DNA of 64,000 bases from assembly GCA_963839515.1 (NCBI GenBank), contig CAWIVN010000012.1, positions 372,001 through 436,000 of the forward strand, written 5' to 3'. The position numbers and the translations under genes were made by a program. Below are positions 1-8,736 of the stretch, piece by piece (within the stretch, counting starts at the first letter, position 1; every line of letters starts with the position of its first letter). The stretch comes from Fredericiella sp963839515. GTDB taxonomy: Bacteria; Chloroflexota; Anaerolineae; Caldilineales; Caldilineaceae. The notes beneath the pieces were generated by a model. The model was given only the letters and a program-made list of their open reading frames with translations. It did not search any database and was not told where the DNA came from.

Positions 1-2194
1 ACTGGTCGGCGAACGACTGTCGCTGTGCAGCAATGTCGGGATCAGATTCCTCCAGCAGCGCATAGAGGTACCACGCCCGCGGGTAGTCAAAATCGATATA
101 CGCCGCCCGGAACGCGCCGTCCATGATGGCGGTGCGGTGCCCTTGGTCGATGGCTGTATTCAGACAGCCAATCGCCTCGTCCAGAAATTCCTCGCTGGTG
201 GTCTCGGCCCACGTGCGCGCAAACTGGTAGAAGTCTACCTGGGCATTGGCATAGCCCGCCGCACACGCCTCCCGATACCAGAATACCGACTTTTCCAAGT
301 TGCCGTACTGCACGCCCATCGCCTCCTGGGGCCGGTACACGTTCGCCAACTGCCGCATTGCCTCGACGTCCCCTGCCTCGGCGGCGGCAATCTTCTCCGG
401 GCTGGGCGGCGCATCCAACGTTTCCTGCGCCCCCACTTCGGACCGCACCAGTTCGACGTCGCCCAGGAAGAGCGCGCCCGCCGGCTGGCCGGCGAATAGT
501 ACGGCCACCTCGACAATGTCCATCAGGTTGACGCCTTGGAAATCGCGCAGGGGGAAGCGAATGGTGGTCAGCGGCGCCAGGCCAGTGAAGATCGCACCAA
601 ACGTCTCGTCTTCCATGGTATTGCCGTCGGGGAACAGCAGCGCCGGTTCGTCCAGTCGGGTCGATAGCACGGCGGTGTTGCCTGCGCTGTCGGTGAGCCG
701 CACCGCAAGCGCCTGCGTCTCGCCCGGGGCGTTGCGCGGCGACAGCGGGTCTACCGCCGCCCGCAGCGTGATGGCATCAAAGAAGTTGAGTAGGCCCACC
801 CCCGGCGGCAGCGCAATCCGCAGCGCGCCCCCCGGCTGCTCCCACTGGATCGCAGCGTGTGCGGGCTGGCCGGGTACGGTCACCGTCATGCGGCGGCATG
901 CCTCAGGCATCGTCTGCGGCTCGATCCACCCCGCCCGGCAGAAGCTCGTGATGATGCCCTCCGCGGTCACGCTGCCGCCGGCCGGGCTGGTGGTGAACTC
1001 GTCTTCTGATGCCGGCACGAACAGGGGCTGCCGGCGGTTAGACGGGGCCAGAACCGCCACCTGGACCGCCTGGCCGTAAAGCTCGGACGGCGCCGGTGCA
1101 AAGGCAAAGGTGCCCATCCCCATCGTGGCAGCTCGCACCACGGCCGGGTCGGCGCTGAACAGTGTAGCGAGGAAGTCAACCGCATAGTCCGCCAGCCACG
1201 CCCGCTGCGTCTCGGGATCGAGCAGCGTCGCGCAGGCGGGCCGATCCGGTGCGCCAAACGGGTCGGGGCCGAGGATCGCGTTGAACGCGTTATGGTTGGC
1301 CCGCGCCAGATAGACGGCGGTGGCGGTGGCGCTCTGCCCAGGCGCCAGGCGCGCCCCTTCGTAGAAGAACTGGCCGTCGCCGCCCACCACGTCGCCGTCG
1401 CAGCCGGCGATTACGATTGCCGACGGCACGCGCGAGCCGCCCGTCGGGTCGAAGGTCACGGTTGCCGGCGCAATCAACAGCGTGCCCGCTGCCGGGCCGT
1501 AGGCCCCGCCCTCGGCCCCCGTAGGGTGGTTCGGACTGTTCGCCAGCGCCACCGACGCCTCGCCCCCGCGCGAATGCCCCAGCAGCGCCAGCCGGTGCAC
1601 GTCGGCCCGCCCCGCCAGTTCCGCGCCAAAGCCGTTCTCGCCGCCCTCCGCCGCCGTCGCCAGCGCTGCCATGTGCAGGTCGATTAACTGGCCGAGCCGT
1701 TCAAACGGGACAGGCTCGCCAAAGCCAAAGGTATTCTCGGCGTTGATGTTGGGGACCAGCACCACATACCCGTGCGCCGCCAGCGCCGAGGCCAGGTAGC
1801 CAAAGCCGCGGTAGTTGGCCTGTTCGTCATCCGGCGCGCACGGCCAGGTATCGACTTCGCCGACCGCCGGGCAGCCTGGGTGCGTGCCGTGCAGGATCAC
1901 AACCACCGGGTAGGGGCCGCCCTCACCTTTGGGGACGGCAATCAACCCATTCAACCGTACCGGCATGTTGCGAAAGCGGCTGTCTGCCGGAAAGCGTTCC
2001 TGGACGACCGTGGCATCGCCGAGGTTGTACTCCACGGCGGGAGGCAGGTTCTCCGTTGCAACTTCTGGACCATCGCTCGGCGACGCAGCGGGTGCAGCCG
2101 GCGTGTCGCTGTGCTCTGCAGTCACCGGTTTGCACGCTGCCAACACGAGCAGAGCGGCTATCAATACCAGAAGCTTGCCAAGTAATGGTCGCAT
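1..2194 (-). CDS. alpha/beta hydrolase lipoprotein with Sel1-like tail (partial, C-terminus outside window)
   Basis: The frame is open from the ATG at 2194 to the left edge, about 731 codons, so the end is missing. The N-terminus is a lipoprotein signal with lipobox LAAC near residue 21, so the protein should be surface anchored. A chlorophyllase/PET-hydrolase-like alpha/beta hydrolase follows: oxyanion region VVILHGTH, nucleophile elbow GHSRGG near residue 205, a probable acid in AGCDGD and a probable catalytic His in ANHNAFN. A beta-rich domain comes next, then a visible C-terminal part with two Sel1/TPR-like helices (AMRQLANVY, SVFWYREACAAGYANAQ). It is the last visible gene of the minus-strand run, about 240 bp behind its neighbour with a giant palindrome between them. 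The substrate is unknown; an ester or polyester is a guess from the fold. Confidence 0.8.
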   Translation of the reverse strand, partial: MRPLLGKLLVLIAALLVLAACKPVTAEHSDTPAAPAASPSDGPEVATENLPPAVEYNLGDATVVQERFPADSRFRNMPVRLNGLIAVPKGEGGPYPVVVILHGTHPGCPAVGEVDTWPCAPDDEQANYRGFGYLASALAAHGYVVLVPNINAENTFGFGEPVPFERLGQLIDLHMAALATAAEGGENGFGAELAGRADVHRLALLGHSRGGEASVALANSPNHPTGAEGGAYGPAAGTLLIAPATVTFDPTGGSRVPSAIVIAGCDGDVVGGDGQFFYEGARLAPGQSATATAVYLARANHNAFNAILGPDPFGAPDRPACATLLDPETQRAWLADYAVDFLATLFSADPAVVRAATMGMGTFAFAPAPSELYGQAVQVAVLAPSNRRQPLFVPASEDEFTTSPAGGSVTAEGIITSFCRAGWIEPQTMPEACRRMTVTVPGQPAHAAIQWEQPGGALRIALPPGVGLLNFFDAITLRAAVDPLSPRNAPGETQALAVRLTDSAGNTAVLSTRLDEPALLFPDGNTMEDETFGAIFTGLAPLTTIRFPLRDFQGVNLMDIVEVAVLFAGQPAGALFLGDVELVRSEVGAQETLDAPPSPEKIAAAEAGDVEAMRQLANVYRPQEAMGVQYGNLEKSVFWYREACAAGYANAQVDFYQFARTWAETTSEEFLDEAIGCLNTAIDQGHRTAIMDGAFRAAYIDFDYPRAWYLYALLEESDPDIAAQRQSFADQ

Positions 2195-2353
2195 ATCACC
2201 GTTCTCTCAGTTTTTGATGGCGCCAGGTACATTTTCCAGCTATTCGAGGCAAAACCGCCCCAGGCTCGGTGCACCAGGTTCCACGTTGGTGGATGAAAGG
2301 GCACCGAGCGAGGGGCGAAGGGGCTGCCGCGTCGGGCGGGTCCCGTCGTGCCT

Positions 2354-2411
2354 GGCGCCGCCCACCAGGCTCGAGGCAAGCCGGCTTGCCTCGAGCCTGG
2401 TGGGCGGCGCC
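2354..2411. repeat. 58-bp perfect palindrome (29-bp arms, no loop)
   Basis: Bases 2354-2382 are the exact reverse complement of 2383-2411, centred on AGCC|GGCT. After a 2-bp mismatch the pairing continues for five more pairs (2347-2351 with 2414-2418). It sits between the stop of the META/SH3b lipoprotein and the start of the hydrolase lipoprotein, both on the minus strand. There is no T-run after it, so it is not a classic intrinsic terminator. As RNA it would still be a very stable stem that could attenuate or protect the upstream message. Confidence 0.9.
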
Positions 2412-2437
2412 TCGCACGGTTACACAGTTCCTCGAGT

Positions 2438-4165
2438 TTACCGCGCCCAGTCCACTGCCTGCAACAGCCAGTCCGGCAGTTCCCCCTCGATGGCAGCGAC
2501 CTGCGTGGGGTCGCCGCCGTTAGCGGGCATTACCCATAGGCCCCAGGCGCCGCCCCGCTTGCTGATAAAGGCAATTTGCTGCCCATCAGGGCTGACGGCC
2601 GGCAAGCCATCGGGGGCCGTGTCGTCAGTCAGGCGCGTCACCGCACCGTCCCCGAGGTTGGCGCGGTACAGATCCCAGTTGCCGTCGCGGCCCTCGCTCA
2701 TGAAGACTACGGCGCTGCCGTCTGGTAACCAGCGCGGGAGCGAGTCGCTGGCCTCGCTGGTGAGCAGCCGGCGGTTGCCGCCGTCGGCGTCGATCAGGTA
2801 GATGCCACAGTTCTGGCCCATATCGTCGCAGCCCTTGAAGACGATCTGGTCCTGGCTGGGATGCCAGTCTGGGTCCTTGCCAAGGGTCAGCTCGTTGTAA
2901 TCCATATCGGCGGGGCGCACCTTATCGGTGGCTGGGGTGGTGTAGATGCGCCAGCGCCGGTCGCCCTGGCGGTTGGAGGCAAAGACCAGGCGGTCGCCCG
3001 TGGGGCTCCAGCGCGGCTGGCTGTCCTCGATAAACGCCGAGAAGCGCAGGCGGCGGCCGCTGTTGAGGTCGTAGCCGCCAATGCCCAGCTTGTCGGCCTG
3101 CCGGCTGAAGAAGGCAAGGGTGGCGCGGTCGGGGCTGAGGGCGGGCTGCATGGCGTTGTTGGCCACCATCTCGGGCTGGCCGCCTGTGGCGGGCACGGCG
3201 TAGATGTCTTCCAACTCATAGGCCCGGTTGCCCTCGCGCAGCACGCGGGAGGCCGAGTAGAGGATCGTGCCGGCGGCGACAGGGTAGGGGGCGCCGGATT
3301 GGAGCGCGGCCGTCTGCGCAGGCAGCTCCGGCGCAGCTACCACAGGCACGTTGTCCGCGTTGGTGGCCTCGACATAGGCCGCAGCCACCCAGCCCTGCTC
3401 GTTGGGCGCCGAAGGCACGCTCACCGCCCACCACGCGCCATCCTCGCTCTTGCCGACGATCTCGCCTTGGGTGTTCTGGGGGGCAATGCCGAGGATCGGG
3501 AAGTTCGTGCCCGGGCCGAGACGCACGTTGACGCCGAGCGGCGCCAGCACCATACCGCGGGCACCCTGATCTTCGACGACGAGTTCGACCGGCGCGGCCG
3601 TGGCGGCGACATCTACGGGGTCGGGATTGGTCTCGGCGGCCGCATCGGTGGGAACCTCAGGCACGGCGGAGAGCAGCAGGCGCCCGTCAGCGGCAAAGAG
3701 ATGGAGCTGCTGCCCGACGACGGCATACGACGCAACGTCGGCGAGGCTCGCCAGGAACGCCTGCTCGAAGGCCATGGCATCCTCTTCGCAAGCCATCATC
3801 GTGCTGCCTGCCTGCTCAAACTTGAGGCTGTTCCCATCAACCGCATAGCCGGCAAAGAAGTTGTTGCAGCCGCCGCTGCCGCTGACCTGGCCGTCCTGCA
3901 GCGTCATGGTGGCCGTGACGCCAGCGGGCGCCAGGGCACCGTCGGGAGTGCGCGCCTCGGTGACTTGCCAGGTAACGCCTTCGAGCGCCAGGGCGCCTGC
4001 CGGCGCGGCGGCCTCTTCGGCCACCCCTGCGGCCGGGGTGGTCACGGGCACCGGCACGGGTATGGGAATGGGAATGGGCGTCGTGGTGCAGGCGCCGAGC
4101 AGCAGCGCTGCGAGGAGCGGTGCTGCGACTGCAGAGAAACGCAGGCGGAACCTTGAGGTCTTCAT
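2438..4165 (-). CDS. META + SH3b + TolB-like propeller lipoprotein
   Basis: Predicted surface lipoprotein of 575 residues. The start is the ATG at 4165 because it follows AAGGAG at a good distance and opens a clean lipoprotein signal (lipobox LGAC, Cys26). The longer frame from 4264 would add 33 non-signal residues. Domains in order: a repeated Pro-Ile/Val linker, a META domain about 60-165 (GGCNNFFAGY, then MMACEE), a bacterial SH3 domain about 205-280 (GVNVRLGPGTNFPILG), and a TolB/WD-like beta-propeller about 305-575 with repeated PALSPDR, PRWSPTGD, PDWHPSQD and PAVSPDG blades. The SH3b is closely similar to that of the secreted protein at 11868-13613. The role is probably envelope or wall binding with a protein-interaction propeller; no catalytic site is visible. 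Confidence 0.85.
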   Translation of the reverse strand: MKTSRFRLRFSAVAAPLLAALLLGACTTTPIPIPIPVPVPVTTPAAGVAEEAAAPAGALALEGVTWQVTEARTPDGALAPAGVTATMTLQDGQVSGSGGCNNFFAGYAVDGNSLKFEQAGSTMMACEEDAMAFEQAFLASLADVASYAVVGQQLHLFAADGRLLLSAVPEVPTDAAAETNPDPVDVAATAAPVELVVEDQGARGMVLAPLGVNVRLGPGTNFPILGIAPQNTQGEIVGKSEDGAWWAVSVPSAPNEQGWVAAAYVEATNADNVPVVAAPELPAQTAALQSGAPYPVAAGTILYSASRVLREGNRAYELEDIYAVPATGGQPEMVANNAMQPALSPDRATLAFFSRQADKLGIGGYDLNSGRRLRFSAFIEDSQPRWSPTGDRLVFASNRQGDRRWRIYTTPATDKVRPADMDYNELTLGKDPDWHPSQDQIVFKGCDDMGQNCGIYLIDADGGNRRLLTSEASDSLPRWLPDGSAVVFMSEGRDGNWDLYRANLGDGAVTRLTDDTAPDGLPAVSPDGQQIAFISKRGGAWGLWVMPANGGDPTQVAAIEGELPDWLLQAVDWAR

Positions 4166-4266
4166 CGTAGCTCTCCTTATGGATGGATAACGGATAGGGT
4201 CGGTCAGGCACCGAAAATGAACTCCAGACCGCACAACCTTGCGCTTGGGAGGTCTGGAGGCCACGG

Positions 4267-4758
4267 CTACGCTTCGCCGAACTCGGCGCGCAGTTGGGCT
4301 TCCTGCTCTGCGCTAAGATTGGTCGAGATGATCTCGAACTTGGGCCAGTTCTTCATTTCGGCCACCACGCGATCCGCTACGGCGTTGTTGGTGAGCAGGA
4401 ACAGGGCCGACGTGCCCTCGGTGACCTTGCTCTTGACATCGTCGATAAACTTGTCGTCGATGCCGTAGTCACGCATCTTGCCGGTGAGTCCGCCGATGAC
4501 GGCGCCCATTGCCAGGCCCAGCAGTGGCACGAAGAAGATCAGGCCGAAGAGCATACCCCAGAAGGCGCCGCCCAACGCACCGGCCGCGCCGGTGCTGAAC
4601 GCCTGGCGTGTCTTGGGCTTCTTCGCCCCCGCGGGCCAGCTCACGATCGCGGCATCCGCCACATCCACCAATAGCTGCTTTTGCATAGCCAGCACATTGT
4701 CCAGCGCCTTTTCGGCCCCGTCCGGGGTTTCGAACTTGAAAGCAGTCAAAGTTGCCAT
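4267..4758 (-). CDS. DUF1269 family membrane-associated protein
   Basis: 163 residues. The N-terminal half is a small alpha/beta segment (TAFKFETPDGAEKAL), followed by a Gly/Ala-rich hydrophobic hairpin about 70-100 (GALGGAFWGMLFGLIFFVPLL) and a C-terminal soluble segment ending in AEQEAQLRAEFGEA. This matches the DUF1269 family of proteins with a glycine-zipper-like hairpin, whose function is unknown. It sits 15 bp downstream of the ZIP-like transporter gene and is probably co-transcribed with it. The start has a GGGAAA purine tract upstream. Confidence 0.8.
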   Translation of the reverse strand: MATLTAFKFETPDGAEKALDNVLAMQKQLLVDVADAAIVSWPAGAKKPKTRQAFSTGAAGALGGAFWGMLFGLIFFVPLLGLAMGAVIGGLTGKMRDYGIDDKFIDDVKSKVTEGTSALFLLTNNAVADRVVAEMKNWPKFEIISTNLSAEQEAQLRAEFGEA

Positions 4759-4773
4759 TGTATTTTCCCTTTC

Positions 4774-5505
4774 CTATCGAAAACTGAGAGTAACGAACCC
4801 ATAGAGAGAAAGCCCGGCGACAAAGAGCAGGGCGGCAAAGGAGGGTTCGCCGCCCTCGTTCGCCGTCGGGATCATCGTCTGCGTCACCGTCGTGATGAGA
4901 AAACCCGATGCCAGTGCGATCAGGACCAGACGCAGTTCCAGCGACTGGTTGCGCAGCACCAGGAAGCCCAGCATGGCCCCGCCCAGCACGGCCAGAAAAC
5001 ACAAGACGGCAAGCTGCTGCCGCCGCGCCTTGGGGATGCCCTGGCGCTTGGCCGTGGCCGTCGTCACGAAGGTCAGCGGCGCCGTGCTCACGGCCAATCC
5101 AAGCGCCAACAGCAGCCCCGTGCCCAAGGTCAACGTCGAGCCGATGCCGATCACCACACCGTCGATTACCAGGTCCACCAGGATGCCGATGTACAGACCC
5201 AGCGAGGCGGCGCCGCTATCTGCCGCCGGTCGCTGCATGGCTCGCCGCGCCGAGAGGTAGTCGATCGCCACAAAGATTGCCCCACCGACAAAGAAGCCAA
5301 GCACGACCCCAATCGGGGTGCTGTAGCGCACGGCAGTCGGCATCAGGCTAAACGCCACCAACGCCGTGATGATCCCTGCCGCAAACTGCAGAGCACCGCT
5401 TACCACAATGTGTGGGACGTCGAACCGTTCCGCTACCGGCGCCCCAAGGTACGTAAGTAACGAGGCAAACACGGCAATGCCGAAAACAAGCAGGAATTCA
5501 CTCAT
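4774..5505 (-). CDS. ZIP-like metal transporter
   Basis: 243 residues with about eight hydrophobic segments, the usual ZIP topology and length. In the fourth segment DLVIDGVVIGIG takes the place of the canonical ZIP HNxPEG-type metal motif, so the charged pair is D...D rather than H/E. It is probably a divergent member of the ZIP (SLC39-like) group; transport of a divalent cation is inferred and the metal is unknown. It lies 36 bp after the AbgT gene and just before the DUF1269 gene on the same strand. Confidence 0.6.
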   Translation of the reverse strand: MSEFLLVFGIAVFASLLTYLGAPVAERFDVPHIVVSGALQFAAGIITALVAFSLMPTAVRYSTPIGVVLGFFVGGAIFVAIDYLSARRAMQRPAADSGAASLGLYIGILVDLVIDGVVIGIGSTLTLGTGLLLALGLAVSTAPLTFVTTATAKRQGIPKARRQQLAVLCFLAVLGGAMLGFLVLRNQSLELRLVLIALASGFLITTVTQTMIPTANEGGEPSFAALLFVAGLSLYGFVTLSFR

Positions 5506-5541
5506 GATACATACGTGCCACGCGGCTATGGCAGCGATGGG

Positions 5542-7194
5542 CTATACCGCCACCGGGTAGCCGGGCCCCAACGGGATGCCCAGGAGGAACCAGGCGGCAA
5601 ACAAGATGATCCACAGCACCAGGACGACCACCGTATACGGCAGCATCAGCGAAATGATTGTGCCGATGCCGACATCTTTCTGGTAGCGCTGCGCCACCAG
5701 CACGATAAACGGGAAGTAGACCATCAGCGGCGTGATGACGTTCATGGGTGAATCGCCGATGCGATAGGCAGCTAACACAGTCTGCGGCGTCACACCTAGC
5801 TGGACAAAAAGCGGAACAAACACAGGGGCGAAGATCGCCCACTTGGGCATTGAGCCCGGTATGATCAGGTCGAGCAGGCAGATGACTAGAATCATGCCGA
5901 TCAGCAGCGGCAGCGCCCCAATGTTAGCTTGTTCCAGCAGTCCCGCCATGGCAACGGCAATAACCTGCGGCATGTTGGTGTAGTTGAAGAGGCCGATGAA
6001 CTGGCTGATGATCAACAGCAGAAAGATCAGGCTCGATAGCCCCGCAAACGTTTTGGTCACGCCCGCAATGACGTCGTTGCTGCTTTTGATCGTTTTGGCG
6101 CCGAGGCCATAGCCGATGCCTGAGATCAGGAAGATCAAGGTAATGATAAAGATCAGGCTGTCCATGAGCGGCGAGCCGCTTGTGCCTTCCGGCGCCCGCA
6201 ACGGTGCGCCCGGCGGCAGGACCAGCAGCGCCACGCCCGCCATGGCAATCAAGAAGCCATATAGCGCATACTTCAGCCCGCGCCCTTCGGCGACAGGATC
6301 CACATCCTCTTGCGCCGTTCCGCCATCGTCTGTCTCCGGCACACCAGTGTACTGGCCAAGCCGTGGCTCGATCATGCGCTCGGTCAGCACGGTCACGATG
6401 ATAGCCACAAAAATAGTCGAGACAATACTGAAGTAGAGGTTGGCCGTGATGCTGATCGAACTGCCGGGACTCACCAGCTGGTAGGCCTCATTGGTCATCT
6501 CTGTCAGCATTGCGTCGAGCGGCGCAATCAGGATGTTGACGGCAAAGCCAACGCTGACGCCGGCGAAGGCGGCCACCAGGCCGGCAATTGGATGCCGTTT
6601 CAAGCTCAGAAACGCTGCCGCCCCCAAGGGAATCAGGATCAGATAGCCTGCATCAGTAGCCACGCTCGACAGGCCGCCGATCAGCACGATGATAAACGTG
6701 ATCAGCCGCCCCGGAGCCACCTTGACCAGCTTGCGGATCAGCGCTGCCATGAAGCCCGCTTGTTCGGCTACGCCGACGCCGATCATGGCGACAAAGATCA
6801 CTGCTACCACGCTGAAACCAGCGAAATTGGGCACAAACGACGTAAAGATAAAGCGGATGCCTTCAGCCGTCAGCAGGCTGCGGATCGGAATTGTTTCCTG
6901 TTGGATCTCAAAGTCTTGATCGTACAAGACGTCCGCACCCCCGGTAATCGATGCGGCGCTAGAGTCCTCGTAGTAATTCGGCCCTACCTCAACCGCTACG
7001 GGCGCCGCCACTTCGCTCGTCACGCTGACTCCAAACATGTACAGCACATGGGACAGTACGATGATGAAGGCGATCAGGTAGAGAAACATCAGGACGGGAT
7101 GCGGCACCTTGTTGCCAACCCGTTCGATGCCGTCTAAGACTCTCTGCATGGGCGAGCGTTTTCCGGCTGTGGGAGGAATTGCTGCTGTAGCCAT
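5542..7194 (-). CDS. AbgT family transporter
   Basis: 550 residues, 12 or more hydrophobic segments, matching the AbgT family in length and order: N-terminal IERVGNKVPHPVLMFLYL, a periplasmic loop, and re-entrant regions near VATDAGYLILIPL and YRIGDSPMNVITPLM, which resemble the conserved AbgT substrate/ion-site signatures. Known members import p-aminobenzoyl-glutamate or export sulfonamides. It follows the pepA gene by 51 bp and an AAAGGAA Shine-Dalgarno precedes the ATG. Lying next to an M20 peptidase and an aminopeptidase, it most likely feeds an aminoacyl or acyl-glutamate substrate to these enzymes; this is inference from context. Confidence 0.85.
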   Translation of the reverse strand: MATAAIPPTAGKRSPMQRVLDGIERVGNKVPHPVLMFLYLIAFIIVLSHVLYMFGVSVTSEVAAPVAVEVGPNYYEDSSAASITGGADVLYDQDFEIQQETIPIRSLLTAEGIRFIFTSFVPNFAGFSVVAVIFVAMIGVGVAEQAGFMAALIRKLVKVAPGRLITFIIVLIGGLSSVATDAGYLILIPLGAAAFLSLKRHPIAGLVAAFAGVSVGFAVNILIAPLDAMLTEMTNEAYQLVSPGSSISITANLYFSIVSTIFVAIIVTVLTERMIEPRLGQYTGVPETDDGGTAQEDVDPVAEGRGLKYALYGFLIAMAGVALLVLPPGAPLRAPEGTSGSPLMDSLIFIITLIFLISGIGYGLGAKTIKSSNDVIAGVTKTFAGLSSLIFLLLIISQFIGLFNYTNMPQVIAVAMAGLLEQANIGALPLLIGMILVICLLDLIIPGSMPKWAIFAPVFVPLFVQLGVTPQTVLAAYRIGDSPMNVITPLMVYFPFIVLVAQRYQKDVGIGTIISLMLPYTVVVLVLWIILFAAWFLLGIPLGPGYPVAV

Positions 7195-7245
7195 CGGTTA
7201 TTCCTTTCAATCGCATCGACGCGTATTGGCTAACTGGGCGTCACA

Positions 7246-8718
7246 TCACTGCTTATATTGTGCAAGAAATTCCGCCAACAAGCGTACGCCCACACCAGTG
7301 CCCCCGTGTGATTCGTACGCCTTGCTGGGCTTATCCACCCATGCCGTGCCGGCAATGTCAAAGTGGACGAATGGATAATCGCCCACGAAGGCAGCCAGGA
7401 ATGCCCCTGCCGTGATTGAACCGGCCGCACGCCCGCCGATGTTCTTGATGTCGGCGATCTCGCTCTTGATCATCTCGTGATACTCGTCCCACAACGGCAG
7501 CGGCCACACGCGCTCGCCGCTGGCCTCGCCCGCCTTGGTTAGCTTGTCCATCAGGGCCTGGTCCGTGCCCATCATGCCGATGGCGTGTGCACCCAGTGCG
7601 ATGATGACCGCACCCGTCAGCGTCGACAACTCAATAATGGCGGCTGGGTTGTAGCGCTGTGCATAGAACAGGGCGTCGGCCAGAATGATGCGCCCCTCGG
7701 CGTCGGTGTTGAGCACCTCGATCGTCTTGCCGCTCAACGTCTTGATCACGTCGCCCGGCCGGTAAGCGGTGGCGCTCGGCATGTTCTCTGCCGCAGCCAC
7801 CAACGCCACCACGTGCAGTGGCAGCTTGAGTTCGGCCACGACCTGCATCACCCCGAACACAGCCGCCGCGCCGCCCATGTCCGACTTCATCGTCTCCATC
7901 GCATCAGCCGGCTTGAGCGACAGGCCGCCTGAATCAAAGGTCAACCCTTTGCCCACCAGGCAAATGGTCGGCGTACCTTCTGCCCCGGTTTGTGGCGGTG
8001 CGCCATACTGCATTACGATAAAGCGGGGTTCGTTGGCCGAACCGCTGCCGACGGCCAGGATACCGCCGAATCCTTCTTCTTCCAGTTGCGCCTTGTCCCA
8101 GACTTTGACCCGGATATCGTGATGCTGGCCCAGGTTGACGGCATGCTGCGCCATCTCCCCCGGGGTCAGTGCCCCACCTGGGCTGTTGACGAGGTCGCGG
8201 GCATACGCCACGCCGTTGGCTATGATCTGCCCTGTCGTCACGCCGCTGCGCATCTGATCCTCGTTTGCACTTGCGACGATGGTTGCCGACTTCACGGCAA
8301 AGGTCTGCTCGTCGCTAAGGCCTGTGCGGTAGTGCCAGTAGCGATACGCTCCCAGCACCAGCCCCTCGGCTAGCGCCTGTGCCACCACCGTGTCGCCCCC
8401 CGGCATGCTGCCCGCTGCACCGATGGTGATGTCACCTACTTGCAGCTCACGGGCCTTTTGCACGGCCGTGGCGGCCGCGCGGCGGACGACCTCGCTATTC
8501 AACTTCTCGGCTTTGCCCAATCCCACCAGCAGCAGGCGCCGCGGGGCCACTGCCCCGCGTGGATAAAGCAGCAGCGTTTGTCCGTTGCGGCCGCGAAAAT
8601 CGCCTGGTTCAAGCAGGTCTGCTACCACGTCTGGCAGCGCGGCGTCTTCAAGAATGGCAACCGCGGCTAGTTCGGACGGTCGTTGCAGTACGTCACCTGT
8701 GTCTACTCTGATTTCCAT
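7246..8718 (-). CDS. pepA: leucyl aminopeptidase (M17)
   Basis: 490 residues, normal for M17 cytosol aminopeptidases. The N-terminal macrodomain-like half is followed by the catalytic half with LVGKGLTFDSGGLSLKP (metal-binding Lys and Asp), KSDMGGAAAVFG and the family signature NTDAEGRIILADAL that carries the two-zinc ligands. It removes N-terminal residues, preferably Leu, from peptides in the cytoplasm as a hexamer. The ATG has AAAGGAA upstream. It lies 18 bp behind the M20 dipeptidase gene, so the two peptidases are probably made together. Confidence 0.95.
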   Translation of the reverse strand: MEIRVDTGDVLQRPSELAAVAILEDAALPDVVADLLEPGDFRGRNGQTLLLYPRGAVAPRRLLLVGLGKAEKLNSEVVRRAAATAVQKARELQVGDITIGAAGSMPGGDTVVAQALAEGLVLGAYRYWHYRTGLSDEQTFAVKSATIVASANEDQMRSGVTTGQIIANGVAYARDLVNSPGGALTPGEMAQHAVNLGQHHDIRVKVWDKAQLEEEGFGGILAVGSGSANEPRFIVMQYGAPPQTGAEGTPTICLVGKGLTFDSGGLSLKPADAMETMKSDMGGAAAVFGVMQVVAELKLPLHVVALVAAAENMPSATAYRPGDVIKTLSGKTIEVLNTDAEGRIILADALFYAQRYNPAAIIELSTLTGAVIIALGAHAIGMMGTDQALMDKLTKAGEASGERVWPLPLWDEYHEMIKSEIADIKNIGGRAAGSITAGAFLAAFVGDYPFVHFDIAGTAWVDKPSKAYESHGGTGVGVRLLAEFLAQYKQ

Positions 8719-8736
8719 ATTTCGATTCCTTTGAAA

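Noticed and set aside
2861..4156. 431-codon plus-strand reading frame opposite the META/SH3b lipoprotein
   Set aside because: It has no family-like sequence and no ribosome site, and it mirrors a well-supported gene. Long antisense frames are expected at this GC content; those at 6310-7137, 9091-10476, 22297-23181, 26835-27698, 27978-29201 and 59984-60676 were dropped for the same reason.
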